Below are positions 1 through 11,677 of a stretch of 64,000 nt of DNA, in pieces; positions within the stretch are counted from its first letter, which is position 1, and each line of letters starts with the position of its first letter. The DNA comes from Scolecobasidium constrictum UM 578. Lineage: Eukaryota > Ascomycota > Dothideomycetes > Venturiales > Sympoventuriaceae. The stretch spans positions 19,372-83,371 of the forward strand of contig AZYM01000082.1 in the NCBI GenBank assembly GCA_000611715.1. The letters are read 5' to 3'. The position numbers and the translations under genes are program-made. The notes under the pieces were generated by a model. It worked only from the letters and a program-made list of their open reading frames with translations. It made no database searches and was not told the origin of the DNA.

Positions 1-802
1 ACAGACAACTACACCCTCTCAACACAAGAAGACAGACAACAAGAACACTTTTGCTTACGACAATGTGCGCGATGATACAGGCATCGAACCGAAACAGCCG
101 CAGAACCCGTATAATGCGCCGAGGATCGATAAGGCGGGCAATAGTGCTCGTATGCAGCGAGGCAGGAAGCTTCAGTTGAGTGATATGGATTGGTAGACTT
201 GTTTCCAAATTCCCGCATAGCGGAACAGTACACTGACGGAATGCAGGACTTGATGAGGGCCACGCCTCGTGGAGAAGCTAACATTTGATTTTGCATTTAT
301 GCACAAGCCTTGCTTGTATCGCCACCACAGTGCGACGCGCCATCTATTCTCGTCGGATGCCGATGATTCGATCGCAGGAGATGCCGAAAGTCAACACGGT
401 CGTGCACAGCTCGTGGTGCCTGGTCGTTGCTGGTCGTCGTCGAATGCCGAGAAGGTCCCCTGGAGAGCAGATCTGGAGAAGAGCGTTGAGAGGCTAAGTA
501 TGAGCTCGATGGTCAACTCTTGGTAAAGGCTGACAAGACGTGCCGCCGATGCAGTGCTGCAAGGAGATGAGGTCCGCTTGGGGAGGAAGATAGCTCACAC
601 ATTCATTACACAAATCTGATTGAGGACAGAGTGTTCAGTACACGAATCTGTTTGAGGACAGGGAATCATCTTTTGCTTGATGTTTCCTTTCACTCATTAA
701 TCGTACAGCCATGCCACGCTTATGCTACAAGTGTTGGTACAAGATACGAACTAACAAGCACCAAGATCTTCATCCAAATCGTCCACCTTTCGTGGACTAA
801 TC
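1..802. other. Stretch without a supported gene
   Basis: Only short, mutually overlapping open frames with no recognisable motif are present. The part next to position 803 is probably the 3' flank of the minus-strand gene at 803-1339. I see no RNA gene or repeat. Confidence 0.5.
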
Positions 803-1339
803 CTACGGGACGCTGTCGTAGCCCGAGGCATCACCCGATTTCTTCGGACCATCCTCCATCATCTTCTCACTCATCACTCGCTTGAGATCCTCCTGGTTGT
901 AGCTCTGCCTCTGGTATGCTAGTGGTCGCTTGCCGCCATCGGCAGCGATCTGGCTTGTCCTCCGCTCGCCCTCACGACTCGCTCGCTTGCTCAACAGTGT
1001 CTCCGCTGGAGGCGGGCTCGTCGGGCTTGTTATTCTCTCCAGCACTGCCTGTGTGGTGCCGCGCGATAGGTTGCCTCGCACTGCCTCAGCGGTGGATTCT
1101 GTGGGGTATGGCGGTTCGAATGAGAGGTTTGCACTTGAAGCTGCGGTGGCGTAGTTGCTTGAGTTGCGGGTGTGGAGAGGTGGTCGTGCTCGCTCGCCAG
1201 TGGGAGTGGTGGCTTGAGGTGCAGCGGCTGATTGCGTCTGGAGAGTTGCGTTGTAGGAGAGTGCGGCTTCCGCTTCTGTTCTCGTGTTTGGGGTGAGGCC
1301 AGGCTCGGTCGGTGTCAGAATGGGTAGTGTGTCTGTCAT
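803..1339 (-). CDS. Small Ser/Thr/Ala-rich protein of unknown function
   Basis: Single-exon frame of 178 codons. The start chosen is the first ATG (complement of 1337-1339, MTDTLPILTP); the open frame extends further upstream but has no convincing ATG there. The protein is low-complexity and rich in Ser, Thr, Ala and Pro. It ends in a more structured, charged tail (around KRPLAYQRQSYNQEDLKRVM, then a cluster of Lys/Glu/Asp). I see no signal peptide or membrane segment and recognise no domain. The conserved-looking C-terminal tail is the main reason for treating it as a real gene. It lies tail-away from the aminotransferase that ends at 1939, also on the minus strand. Confidence 0.6.
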   Translation of the reverse strand: MTDTLPILTPTEPGLTPNTRTEAEAALSYNATLQTQSAAAPQATTPTGERARPPLHTRNSSNYATAASSANLSFEPPYPTESTAEAVRGNLSRGTTQAVLERITSPTSPPPAETLLSKRASREGERRTSQIAADGGKRPLAYQRQSYNQEDLKRVMSEKMMEDGPKKSGDASGYDSVP

Positions 1340-1938
1340 ATCGGCGGTGCGGTGAAGTGTGAAATCACAGGCGTGTTTCTTCTTAGAATTATGAGAGAGA
1401 TGCAAGGAGTATGAAGAACAGCAGACATGCGACCTTATATTGGAGCATCGGCTAGATTCCAGTGTGCATACCCCCTCCTGCAGGGACCTCAACACATTGA
1501 GCAAGTATCTACCATAGCTTCCATCAATTATCTCGCGGACGGACCTATTCTCGCTTTGTTCTCAGCGCATTTCTGGCGAGATTCGTAGGAGCGCTGCGTC
1601 ATGATCGACAATCCACCTTGTGGGGAAGCGACCGCCGATCCACGCAAATGACAGCATTCCTGTGAAACATGGGCTTTGCTTATCGGCGATTGGAAGATGA
1701 TCATGTCGGCTGCGGTAAGAGAATTGGTAGGAATAGACGGTGGAAGCGTCGTCAGACGAGGTTCTTGTTGAGGAGAGAGGTCCAAGCTTCGGTGACGTCG
1801 TGGGAGTGACCCGGCTTTCTGCGTATTGATAGTTGCCGTAACAAGAAAGAGATATCTTGCCAATGTTCCAGACTCATACATATAATAGCGAGATTTGTGC
1901 TTTCACCTACAGGCAGATGGAGAACAGTTGTTACATTA
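1340..1938. other. Intergenic, probable promoter of the 803-1339 gene
   Basis: Lies between the start of the minus-strand gene at 1339 and the stop of the minus-strand aminotransferase at 1939. I see no clear coding signal. Confidence 0.5.
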
Positions 1939-3383
1939 CTACAATTTCGGTTCTGGCTTACCGCCTGCAAGGAACTCGCCCTTCGTTACGCGCTCACACA
2001 GTTCAGCCAGGATCTTCGTACCCCATTCGAAGTCGCTCAATTCAAGATAGACCTGGGCTGACCACCGGATCCACCAAGCATTGTTGTAGAATATCAAAGC
2101 GATGAACGTATGATACTCTTTGACCATCGTGGCCGTGAGCCATACTCCCACCTCGGAGCCTACTTCTTGCTTGCCAGCGAGCTTCTGTACGGACGTCAAA
2201 TCCAAGGGCAGTCGTACTGTCCGCAAGCAGCAGTTTCCAAGAGTACCTTCTTCGTTCTCCATGACGTCTGTCCCAAGCATCTTCGCTGTCAGATCACCAG
2301 CATCTCGAGCCAATTTGTGGCAATACTGCATGATGGCCTTCTCGCCGCCAATGCTCTGGCGGTACTTGATGGCAGATGGAACACAGAAATATGGTCCATT
2401 ATCGATTGTACCCACGAACTCGAAGTTTGTGATGTAGGGTGGCTTACCACTTGGTGGGAGAGGGTTGTTCGGCAACTTCTCGCCCGGCTTTGGGGTAGGC
2501 ATGAAGCCATGCGATGTGGGCAAGGTCGACCTGATCAGATGCTGGTTCCTGACAGGGACGTAGAAGACGGCACATCCACGAGGCGTGAACAGCCACCTAT
2601 CGAGTCATCAGCGAAGCTCTGATATCACTCGGTGCGCATCAAGAATACATACTTGTGACAGTTGCTAACAAAGAAGTCGGGGTCGAGCTTCGCAAGGTCC
2701 AGCTTGATGTGGCCAACACCATGGGCACCGTCAACACAACTCATGACTTCCAACTCGCGGCAAGCATCTGTGAGCATCTCGAACGGCATCCTCAGGCCAG
2801 GCAAGCTCACGACAGTGTCAAAGATGGCTACTCTGACATTCTTTCCCTGTGCCTGCTGCTCCTTGATAACCCTCTTGAATTCGTTGACGAGCCACACATC
2901 GCTGACAGGGTAGGTGTACTTCACTTTGACAGCTTCAGCATGGGTGGTCTCGGTGATGTACGTGACACTTCTCTCGCATGCACCGTAGATTGTATCAAAG
3001 TACACAATCACATCACCCGGAGCGAAGACCAAATTACGGAGCACGAGATTGATACCCGTGGTAGCATTCGGAACGAACACACATGTGTCTGTTTCGACGT
3101 TCAGGAGCTTTGCTATGGCTGCACGGGCATCGTCCAGCAAGATTTTGGAGTCGTAGCGAATGAATGAATCTGGTCTGGCTTCGGCCAAGTCCTGGAATCC
3201 TCGAAGCTTGCTCTGGATTGGTCTTGGATACGTGCCGAATGAGCCTGTGTAGTGTTGATCAATGATATACTCAAGAGACGGAGGGTTAGTTGACATACCA
3301 TGATTGAGATTCTTGTACTTGGGATCGAATAAGAAATCTTTCAGCAAACCATGTCCGAATTTGCTGACCTCAGCGCTAGCCAT
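1939..3383 (-). CDS. PLP-dependent class V aminotransferase (isopenicillin-N-epimerase-like)
   Basis: Two exons (3383-2653 and 2596-1939) give 462 residues. The 56-nt intron has GTATGT at its 5' end, CTGATGAC as a possible branch site and TAG at its 3' end. Joining restores NCHK-WLFTPRG across the junction, with the Schiff-base lysine (K244) split by the intron. Other class V features are the N-terminal NHG motif, an SFG...PRP stretch, NATTGIN in the cofactor-phosphate region and a CVDGAHGVGH segment containing the aspartate that contacts the pyridine nitrogen. Fungal relatives are annotated variously as isopenicillin N epimerase or cysteine-desulfurase-like; the real substrate cannot be read from the sequence. 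No beta-lactam genes lie nearby, so a role in antibiotic synthesis is not implied. I see no targeting signal, so it is probably cytosolic. Confidence 0.93.
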
Positions 3384-4028
3384 TGCAATTCGTATTGAAG
3401 CTTTTGTTGTAACCTGACCTCTTCTTGGAGACTTGATCTTCTTTAATGGCCTCCTAGCTCTTCATGTTTTCAATCGACTCATAGCTCAGCCTTATCAATT
3501 GAGTCAATTGTTCCATAGGGAAGCATAGAGATAGCTTCACACCGACCTCCGAGAACGGAGAAGGGATCTGATTGGATCCTCGAGCACGACTTTGTGCCTG
3601 GTTGAGCATGTAGGGCGTCGTATATAGTAGCTACCCGTCTGCAGGGTTGTTGGTGATATCACGACATTACTGGACAATGGACACAGATTGCGAGCCCAGC
3701 CGATTGTAGCCGTGGAAGCTGCGCGCCGTAGCTCGAAACTCGACTCATCTTCGGAGCACTGAACATGCCTTCGCATCTCAAGAGAAGTGATCCATGCTCT
3801 TGATGAGTATTTAATAAAATGCACGCGCCATGCTGTGCTCGTTGAGTTGTATCTAAGTGCGTTTACGCAAGAACCGTTCTCACATCACATATGGCACAGA
3901 CAATGTATCTGATGAGGTGGATTCGGCGAAGAAGCGTAGTATTTACGGGTATCGACAAAAGTAATCGCGGGCAAAAATTTGTACTGCCGTCCAAAAGTCT
4001 TCTCCACTGTCTATGCACAACTCCAAAA
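3384..4028. other. Intergenic region upstream of the aminotransferase
   Basis: Holds the promoter side of the aminotransferase (start 3383) and the 3' flank of the gene ending at 4029. No coding frame is supported. Confidence 0.5.
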
Positions 4029-5288
4029 TCAGATCCTCCTTTGGCCCTGCTCTTTCTGCGCTCTGATAGCTCTCCTATACTGATCACGGAACTGCATTCT
4101 GCCAACCGTGCCAGCACCAACCACACCTACAAACGCTGCCATCCAAATACTTGTGACAATGAGACCGGTTGGGAAGACACCCAGGGCGAGACCCGGCACA
4201 TCGTATGGCGTTGGAAGCCCCTTTGCCGCTGCTGCGATTTGTTCGACGGGCTGGCCGATGAGCGTGGTCGGATCGCTTGAATTGCCAGCGGCGCGAGCGA
4301 ACACTCCAGAGTTGAACGAGGATTCAGTCGATGATAGTGTCGTGTTGACAGGCTGTTGAGAGACAGGATTGACGGCGGAGATGGAGATCTGGGGAACCAG
4401 AAGATCGCGGAATGTCGTGCTATGATGTGTTAGTATTGATGATGCTTCGAGGTTGCGACTTCCTTACAAGTTGACACCTGCATCCATGAGATCCTTGTTG
4501 ACTTGCCCAACGTACATGCGCACGGCTACTTCAATGGGCATCATAATCCCATTGGGCATGGAGCCTGATATACCGCCCGGTACCACACCGTCCGGAGTTG
4601 TGAGCATTTGTCGCTCCACCAGACTTCTCTTCTTGACAGGAATTTGACCGTTGGACTGCTGGATGGTGGCGCCAGTATAGGATAGCGTGACCATCATGTC
4701 GGACGGCGCAACACCAACAAATTCGTTCGTGGGCGAGCAGATGTTGAACATGCGCAGCTCAGCTTCGAAGACCCCTTTCTGCTCGTCGAGGTATGGCACG
4801 TTGTAGCAGACAGCAAGACCAGCATTGTTCGACGACTTGCCTTTGAGTGACATGACGGCGGTCATACACGACATCTGCGCTTGGACTTCCCAGCTGGAGA
4901 CATTCCTTGCAGCGTCTGCTGCTGCTTGCGATTGTATTGCGGCGGCTGCGGTGCCTGACGCTGAGATCGTCTGGGTCGGTGTCGCGGTGGCTTCGGCCGT
5001 CAACATCACACCACCTGCCAGAGTGAAGCCGGCAGGTACTACGACTGTCGGCCACACACCACCTGGCGCGTTGAAGACATCATTCCTCTTCTCGAATTCA
5101 TGATTGACCACCTCAGCCTCCCTCCTCATATGCTCGTGCAATGCCAGGTCCGCATCCCTCCTCATATGCGCGTGCACGTCCACATGTCGCCTGTGGATAA
5201 CTTGTACACCCTCAACACCACCTCCAATGGCAGAGCAGACCTGTCCAAGGAAGAAGAGCCCACCGAGCCACGCGGCTTCGAGCCGCAT
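4029..5288 (-). CDS. Secreted/single-pass membrane protein with dibasic-punctuated N-terminus
   Basis: Two exons (5288-4468 and 4419-4029; 48-nt intron GTAAGG...CTAAC...TAG) give 403 residues. The ATG at 5288 follows a non-ATG extension of the frame. Residues 1-20 form a signal peptide. The mature N-terminus is punctuated by dibasic pairs at residues 33-34, 43-44, 55-56 and 67-68, twice followed by DA or EA dipeptides. Then come an Ala/Thr-rich stretch, a central domain with several Cys, and one hydrophobic segment about 30-45 residues from the end (LGVFPTGLIVTSIWMAAFVG) followed by a basic tail (QYRRAIRAQKEQGQRRI). This suggests a type I membrane protein with a short basic cytosolic tail. 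I do not recognise the family. The dibasic spacing would suit Kex2-type processing, but that is inference. Confidence 0.8.
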
Positions 5289-7690
5289 TCTCAATCGCCA
5301 GGCGCCAGTGGGTTGCGATTCGAAAGTTCTGAGCGTCGACCAGCGATACTATCGCGACCGTATACGAGTTCTAAGCGAATGTCCAGACATACAGCTGCTC
5401 AGCAGCATGAAGATATTGAGATGTGCAAAAGGAGCGTGGAGTTGATGAGACAGAGAGGGTGCGAGAGGAGAGCAAAGCCGCACGGGAGATAGGCAGCATA
5501 CAGGTCTAACGGGGATAGCGCCTCGGACAGGGAATGGGCTACAAAACGGGTCCCCCTGGCTGATGCATTGGCAAAGTGACGCAAAAATGGTATGGTCCAG
5601 AAGGGTTGATCGGAATCTTCCTGCTGCTGAACCGCCGACTGCAAGTTTATCAGGCGGTCAGCTGCGTATGGGACACGCGCTGTCTCAGTTCACCTCAAGT
5701 ACTAAACGTCCGCAACAGGAGACCAATGGACGGAAAACAATCGATAGGAGTGAGAGCTCCCGTTCGCACAAATGCTTCACGGCGGCAGGGACGTTAAACG
5801 CCGACTGGTCCGGCTTAGCGAATCACGAGGCGCACAAGCTGCGCCTCTGCCTCTGGAACTTTCATGGTTTCACCATGCCCGTTTGAGAACCGATTTCTTC
5901 TCCAAGTGCCAACCCAACCAACGACTCCTTCGAGTCCTTCCGTGAAGAATTATCCAGAACTGCCAGACCCACGGTCGTGATCGGCGTGGAGCACGCGGGA
6001 GATGTGCTTCTCGGACCCGATGATGAATGTTAGGGCTGGCATCTGTCGGTCATGCCATACAAAATCGTCCTCATTTCCAGGGCATCAGGGCTCGTGGTCC
6101 TTGGTGGTTTCTCCATAAATTGCGCCTCGTTGACATTGAGTCACCGCTCAAATCGAACGTACAACTGAGCAACCTCAAAAGCGATGAGCATATCTCGATT
6201 ATCACTGCGAATCCTTTCTATGGATCCATATGCAGTCTCCTGACTATGATTCCCCATTTATTGTGTAATCGCTGAACTGCTGAAACAGCTGGTCTACCAA
6301 GACTTGAACGAGCTTCCGTGAAGGCCCAGAAAAGCACGTCCAGGTGTTTCTATCTTTGCTTCATTGCGGCTCAGGCATGCTTGCTAAACGAATCCGCGGC
6401 GAAGCGGAAGCGAAATGATGGACTTGGAGCGGCGAGATCACGGTCAGGCGATATATAATTGCTCATGTCGTCGCCGTTATCAGCATCGCGGCCACCGTCA
6501 ATATTGTGTGCTGTGTGGATCCATGTAGGGCAACATCCTGCAGCTTCGTTCTTAAGACACAAGCTCATCTTGGTGTTCCTAGCAGCCCTCCATTACATTA
6601 TGCGGACAACGACTTCTACCAGATGATTGACTTCGTCGTTGCTGCGTGTTGCACGCACGATTTAATTTGTGCAAGCGATTGTTGTAGGTCTCGACACCAG
6701 ATTGACTGTCTTGAGGCCAGTCTCAGCATGCGCATCTTCGCTGACCCCATATTACTTTGTTCGGTGCAGTACGTTGATGAAATTTATCCCGTCGGCACCG
6801 AGCTATTCCTTCGCCTGTTCGCATAACGCAACACATCAGCCATCACCATGCTCTTTCATAACCTCGTTCGAGCCTCGTGCATAGAATACGTCAGTGTATA
6901 TGCACAAAAGACGCGCTACATATCGCCTCATATGTTCATGCATGCTTAGCTCTCTACCGCCATCGCGGAAATGTGTTGAGCGAACCTCGTTGTTGAAGCC
7001 AATCATCAGCAGAAGAAATGAGAAGGCGGACAGTAATGCAAAAGGGTATAGCGCGCGGATCGGCCCGTAGTTTAGCAAAGTGAGAGTGAGAGGGAAAAGC
7101 CGGTGTGTGTCGCACAAGCTGGGTGATGCTGCCCAACTCTCAGCGATGACCCTCGTCGAGTCGCTGTATTGCGGATGTAACAGCATCGTCTTGCCATGAG
7201 CCTACAGAAGCGTCCTCGGTTCCAAGTGCTGACTTGGCTGATTCTGGCAAACTTATGTCGAGTCTAGTCGCGACACATCATCAGTGCAGATTAAGCTTGT
7301 TCGCGAGTGAGGCAATCGACCAATACCGAGTTACTGCCCAAGCTGCAGATCGGGAGCCCACAAACTGACTGCCAGTTCACGAAAAGGCACCCATTAACAA
7401 TCCAGCAACGCGTCTCACAGCGACAAGTCAACGCTGGCCACCATTCCGGCCTGCCGCACGTTCCTGGCCCGTTGTCGAGTTACATATCCCATCCGCCAGC
7501 GCCCCGGTTCTGCCTGGATTCCGTGCGTCGTGTGAGTCTTCAACTCTCGCCGCCCGACTTCGAAAGGCCGTCCTTTGCCTTATCATGACGCCTTGAGATT
7601 TCGTGGTGAAGCGTGATCCATCTTTTGGTTAATCGAGCTGGTCTTTTCTTGCGCGCTGCCCTTGTTGTGCTCACCGGAGCCTCGTGTAGG
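5289..7690. other. Long intergenic region between divergent genes
   Basis: About 2.4 kb between the minus-strand start at 5288 and the plus-strand start near 7691. It contains only short ORFs, several of which begin with non-ATG codons, and none has a recognisable domain. It must hold two promoters; I see no convincing TATA box, RNA gene or repeat. Confidence 0.5.
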
Positions 7691-9640
7691 ATGCAGCCAT
7701 ACTCGACATGGCGTGTGCCAACAACAAGTTATCGCAGCTCCCCTCCCAGGGCTCTCTATCCTTCATTGACACATCATACTTCAATGCTGGACTTGCATGA
7801 CCAGGGATGGACTCGATCAGACTCCCCGAGCACACCATCTTCATCATCTTCCGGATATGAAGGTGGTGTCATGACGCCCACTGCGAGCTCCTCAGATCTT
7901 TCTACACCTGAGCGCAGCACGACGCCGAAGCCACCACCATCGCCTCCTGTCGAGTTCAGGACACAATTGTTTGGGCAGTACTCAAGGAATCCTTTCTTCA
8001 GACAAAGTCGTCCGTCTCCACCTGTTTCTCCCAAAAGTCTACCAAATTCACACGTAGCTGCAGAATCTCGGTCTCCGCCGGACTCTTCAAGTCGTTGTCC
8101 AACGCCAGTTGCGCCGACCCCAGTCAGGCCCATCAATATGCCAGCTGAACCCACAGGCTTCCGCTACGACTCACCGGTGTCGTCTCCAGTCAACTTGTCG
8201 GAATATACACCGATATCTCCGCCTCCACGGGAGACTGATGACAATTTCTTGCAGCCCCCATTAGTGATTGACAATCCACACAGGTTGGCCAGAGAACTTT
8301 GCAACCATATGCCAGAACTCATCAAGCGCAAGAATTGGAAATATGGCGATCGTATCATACAATGGACCATCGTGCAACCGAAGTCTGCGCTTTTGTTGTG
8401 GAAATGCGGAGAGCTGGATGCGCTGCCAAAGGTTGCCTTGTACTTCGACCTCAAGGACAGTATGCTGCCATTCACTGAGAAGCATCTGAAAGGCATTGTC
8501 ACAGATCCAGCGCAAGTGGTTGAGGAGCAGTGGAAAATTGGAGTGCTGAAGAATTTGCCACGCGATGGTGGGCACATCGAGTTTCGGACGCAGGACACAG
8601 TGCCACTGCAAGATCATGGCATTGTCGGGCCAGTCATGCCATCCACAGTCAAGACTCGTACGAAGATCAGATTCGCAGACGGCTTCGACAAATTGTTCTA
8701 CGTACGGAAGCGCTTGGAGGTCCCGCCAGATCGACCGCGCGACAAGACCACAATTCTAAGTCAGATTAAAACTTTCCACAAATTGGACCATCCGGCGATC
8801 GCGAGAATTGTGGCGAGCTATGCTCAAGGACAAGTTGTGGCCTTTATCATGCCCCACGCTGAGCACAATCTGGCCGAGTTCTTGGAATCTGAGTTCATTG
8901 GATTCTCGCAGTCCGAAGAGATCTTTACCTGGATCAAGGATCTTGCTTCAGCACTAGCATTCATGCATCAACGAGGGATACAGCATAAGAACATTCGACC
9001 TCAGAAGATCTTGGTGGATGTGGCACAATCCAAGGTCTTCTTCACTGTTTTTGGCGTATGCCATCCCATGAGGAAGTCACATTCGCAGCTGTTTGCGCCA
9101 TACTCGACCGAGCCGAGTTACATTTACGCTGCGCCGGAAGTTGTTGCAGGTCGAGACGTGGACGCGAAGAAGTCGGACATCTTCTCGTTGGGCGCAGTAT
9201 TCCTCGAAATGCTCACGTACGCCAAAGGCCACACAATTGAGGAGATGCGGCAGTATTTGTCGGCGCGATCACACGATGAGAGCTTTCACGCCAATCTCAC
9301 GCAAGTCAAGAACTACATCGAGAATTTGCGAAATGCTCAGGTCTCAATCCGGAGTCAACGAAAGCGTATCGCGTTCATCGAGGAGTCCAGCAATATCCTG
9401 CAGGCAACGACTTACATGCTCAACCCAGACCCGCGAAAGCGGCCAGAGATGAAGCAGGCAGAGCACTATATGTTGATGGGACCTGGCAGGCGACCGAAGC
9501 CACCGAGGAGGAATAGCATGGGTGCACGAAGCGAGATTGTACCTGCGCCATCGCAGAGCGCGTTCTTCAACGACCTTCAGACCCTGGATACGTTCTATGG
9601 TGGCCATTCGAGCGCGTACAGTGTCTACGGCGGGGAATGA
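7691..9640 (+). CDS. Protein-kinase-fold protein, predicted pseudokinase
   Basis: Single-exon frame of 649 residues from the ATG at 7691; the next in-frame ATG at 7784 (618 residues) is an equally possible start. The N-terminal third is Ser/Pro-rich and disordered. A kinase-like domain follows in the C-terminal half: an alpha-E segment (IKDLASALAFMHQRGI), a catalytic-loop equivalent reading HKNIRPQKIL where active kinases have HRDLKPxN (H432-K433-N434, so the catalytic Asp is replaced), a DFG equivalent reading VFG (V453, so the metal-binding Asp is missing), an intact APE motif, SDIFSLGAVFLEML (alpha-F) and a C-terminal PDPRKRPEM segment. No glycine-rich loop is visible. Loss of both catalytic aspartates argues for a scaffold or regulatory role. 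Partner and pathway are unknown. Confidence 0.85.
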   Translation: MQPYSTWRVPTTSYRSSPPRALYPSLTHHTSMLDLHDQGWTRSDSPSTPSSSSSGYEGGVMTPTASSSDLSTPERSTTPKPPPSPPVEFRTQLFGQYSRNPFFRQSRPSPPVSPKSLPNSHVAAESRSPPDSSSRCPTPVAPTPVRPINMPAEPTGFRYDSPVSSPVNLSEYTPISPPPRETDDNFLQPPLVIDNPHRLARELCNHMPELIKRKNWKYGDRIIQWTIVQPKSALLLWKCGELDALPKVALYFDLKDSMLPFTEKHLKGIVTDPAQVVEEQWKIGVLKNLPRDGGHIEFRTQDTVPLQDHGIVGPVMPSTVKTRTKIRFADGFDKLFYVRKRLEVPPDRPRDKTTILSQIKTFHKLDHPAIARIVASYAQGQVVAFIMPHAEHNLAEFLESEFIGFSQSEEIFTWIKDLASALAFMHQRGIQHKNIRPQKILVDVAQSKVFFTVFGVCHPMRKSHSQLFAPYSTEPSYIYAAPEVVAGRDVDAKKSDIFSLGAVFLEMLTYAKGHTIEEMRQYLSARSHDESFHANLTQVKNYIENLRNAQVSIRSQRKRIAFIEESSNILQATTYMLNPDPRKRPEMKQAEHYMLMGPGRRPKPPRRNSMGARSEIVPAPSQSAFFNDLQTLDTFYGGHSSAYSVYGGE

Positions 9641-10173
9641 AACGATCCTAATGTTACGAATTTCCTACGGATGGAGAAAAGGAGTTTTGTTCTCAAGAGC
9701 TGGGATCCTGCACACGCAAATGGGCGTCCACTGGTTTGAGGTTCGGCGAGCGAGCATTTCCTGAGCGACTTCTGTGTTCTTCCACTATCATGATTCCCGC
9801 TTCTTCTCTGCTTCTGCTGTTCAGCGAGTAAGCATTGTCTGCGTTCGGGCGGCATTTGAGATACCCTTCATCAGCTTGTGTGCCATTTTTGCATCTATAT
9901 ACCTTAGCTTTCCAATGTATTTGATCATAGACTTTCCCGTACGCCCGTCCCTATGGAAGTTCTTCAGGAGCTGGAATATGGCATCGGGAATGGATTTCCG
10001 CAATATTTCAGCACGTAGGCCTGTGATTGCAGGGTACGAGCACGTGACAATAGCCATACTCTGACGGAACCACAACAGCGTTAGCCATGGAAAGCTCAGA
10101 GCTAGAGCTGATGACCCTACAGTGACCGGAAGGCCACGCCAGACCCCACCGTTGCTCTACTCAAAGCGACTGA

Positions 10174-10472
10174 AGATGTACGATGTAAAAGAGAACACAC
10201 AGGCGCCAACTACGAGATCGCGATCCGAGATCTTGGCATCGATAATGCAGCACCATCGAAGCGTAGAAGACTTCTGGGTGCCCTTTCAAGACTTCGACAT
10301 CGCTGCGATCTATTTCATGGCTTGCGACTCCGCATACGTGAAATTGGGTTCCGTGCAGCAGGACGAGGGCGCTATGCGAGATGTGTACATCAATTGTACT
10401 GACGAGGAGGAATTGGGAGGGTATAGCTTGGAGACCGTGGATGAGACAGTCAGTCCTGATATCCACGTATAG
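10174..10472 (+). CDS. Doubtful small hypothetical protein
   Basis: Open frame of 98 codons from the ATG at 10174 to a TAG at 10470-10472. The longer form starts only with GTG. The product is acidic in its C-terminal half and contains FWVPFQDFDIAAIYFMACDS. I recognise no domain. It could be the last exon of a larger gene, a decayed gene or chance. An opposite-strand frame covers most of it, which lowers confidence. Confidence 0.25.
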
Positions 10473-10757
10473 CTACGAATCACTGACGCCAGCTGGACAT
10501 GCTCACATTTTCTTCGTGCTCGGTTCGCTGGTCACGGTAACCTCAGGAGATTAACCGTTGTATTCGCGCAATACAGGATATTAGGCTGCAATAGAGATCG
10601 TTGACGAGAAATCTTTTGGCAGGATTGTCATGCTATGGAACCGGGCGCCACGGCGAAAAGACGACTCAGAAGAGGAAGACAGCAGCAGTCTTCTTGCTCC
10701 GCAGCCATTTGACGGGACATGCATCAGTGCGGGTATGGTGCAAATCGCAGAAAGTAC

Positions 10758-10767
10758 CCAAGCTCTT
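10758..10767 (+). repeat. Solitary CCAAGCTCTT box
   Basis: Exact copy of the 10-mer enriched in the 22.6-33.3 kb block, here in plain intergenic sequence. No TATA-like box is found at the usual distance downstream. Confidence 0.4.
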
Positions 10768-11572
10768 TGACCTAATGGCACGTTGACTTTTGGACAGAAG
10801 TGGACCATCGACGGTGGGTACGGGAGGAGCGTGCGACTCGGTCTTCCGGTAGTGTCCATTGCCAGCCTCACTAGGGTATAGACCTTTGACCTTGAATCTG
10901 TTTCTGACTGCTGATACGCGTACGATTCTCTTGTTATCTTAATTGGTAACATCACCCGGATCAATTATCTTCGCCTTCTATGCTCTTTCACTGCTCGCAT
11001 ATTCCTCCACCTACTGCGGTCATCAATGTAGGACGCTGTGTGACTCAACAGGTAGAGCGCTTTTCGTAGGGCGGCCGGGCGAGCACATTGTTGCTCTCCG
11101 TTTGTGATCCGACAGATCCTAAGCCAGCGATCAAGGAGATCTCATGGTCTGCGCCATAGATCAAACATCACTCGCAAGTGGCCGTCGATGAACTTCTTTG
11201 GACTCGCGCAGATCATGCATTACTAATGCGTGATTCCTCAACTTGTGTGAAGGGACTCCGGTCCCAAGTAGACGTCCTCGTCTCGATAGGAAAACAGTGG
11301 TTGCGAGCAGCGGGAAAGCGAGCTTGAGATAGGAATATGATCGGCATCCGCCAATCGGAGAGCGTTGAAAGCCCGATGCTTTGGCAGATCTTCTGGATGA
11401 CTAAGGACTAGCTCTCACGTTAAACTTCAAACTACCTCCGTACTCCGCAGCGGCAGTGAGCAGCAGCAATGTTTAGGAAACATTCAAGCTTTGTAGTATT
11501 CATGCTTGTCCCGGATGACTAAAGATGGCCTTCCATCACGCATGTCTTGGGACTGCATCGAAGCCCGGCAGG

Positions 11573-11580
11573 TATAAAAG
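11573..11580 (+). promoter_or_regulatory. TATA box of the RidA-like gene
   Basis: TATAAAAG lies about 100 bp upstream of the ATG at 11678 on the same strand, a normal position for a fungal core promoter. Confidence 0.55.
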
Positions 11581-11677
11581 GCCTCCTTGGGACATCTGCT
11601 GGGGTGATGTCCATCAGACACAGTCTTTGAGACCTTGAAAGCATTTGACGTTCGAACCCACATAAGTCCGAATCATA

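Larger units (their letters stand above)
9641..11572. other. Intergenic region with one doubtful small ORF
   Basis: Apart from the doubtful frame at 10174-10472 I see no coding signal, and no tRNA or other RNA gene. One exact CCAAGCTCTT box lies at 10758-10767 and is listed separately. Confidence 0.45.

Noticed and set aside
6836..7186. Minus-strand frame with HEHMRR and DVFYARG resembling the secreted protein at 4029-5288
   Set aside because: Similarity covers only a few residues and is not supported by flanking nucleotides.
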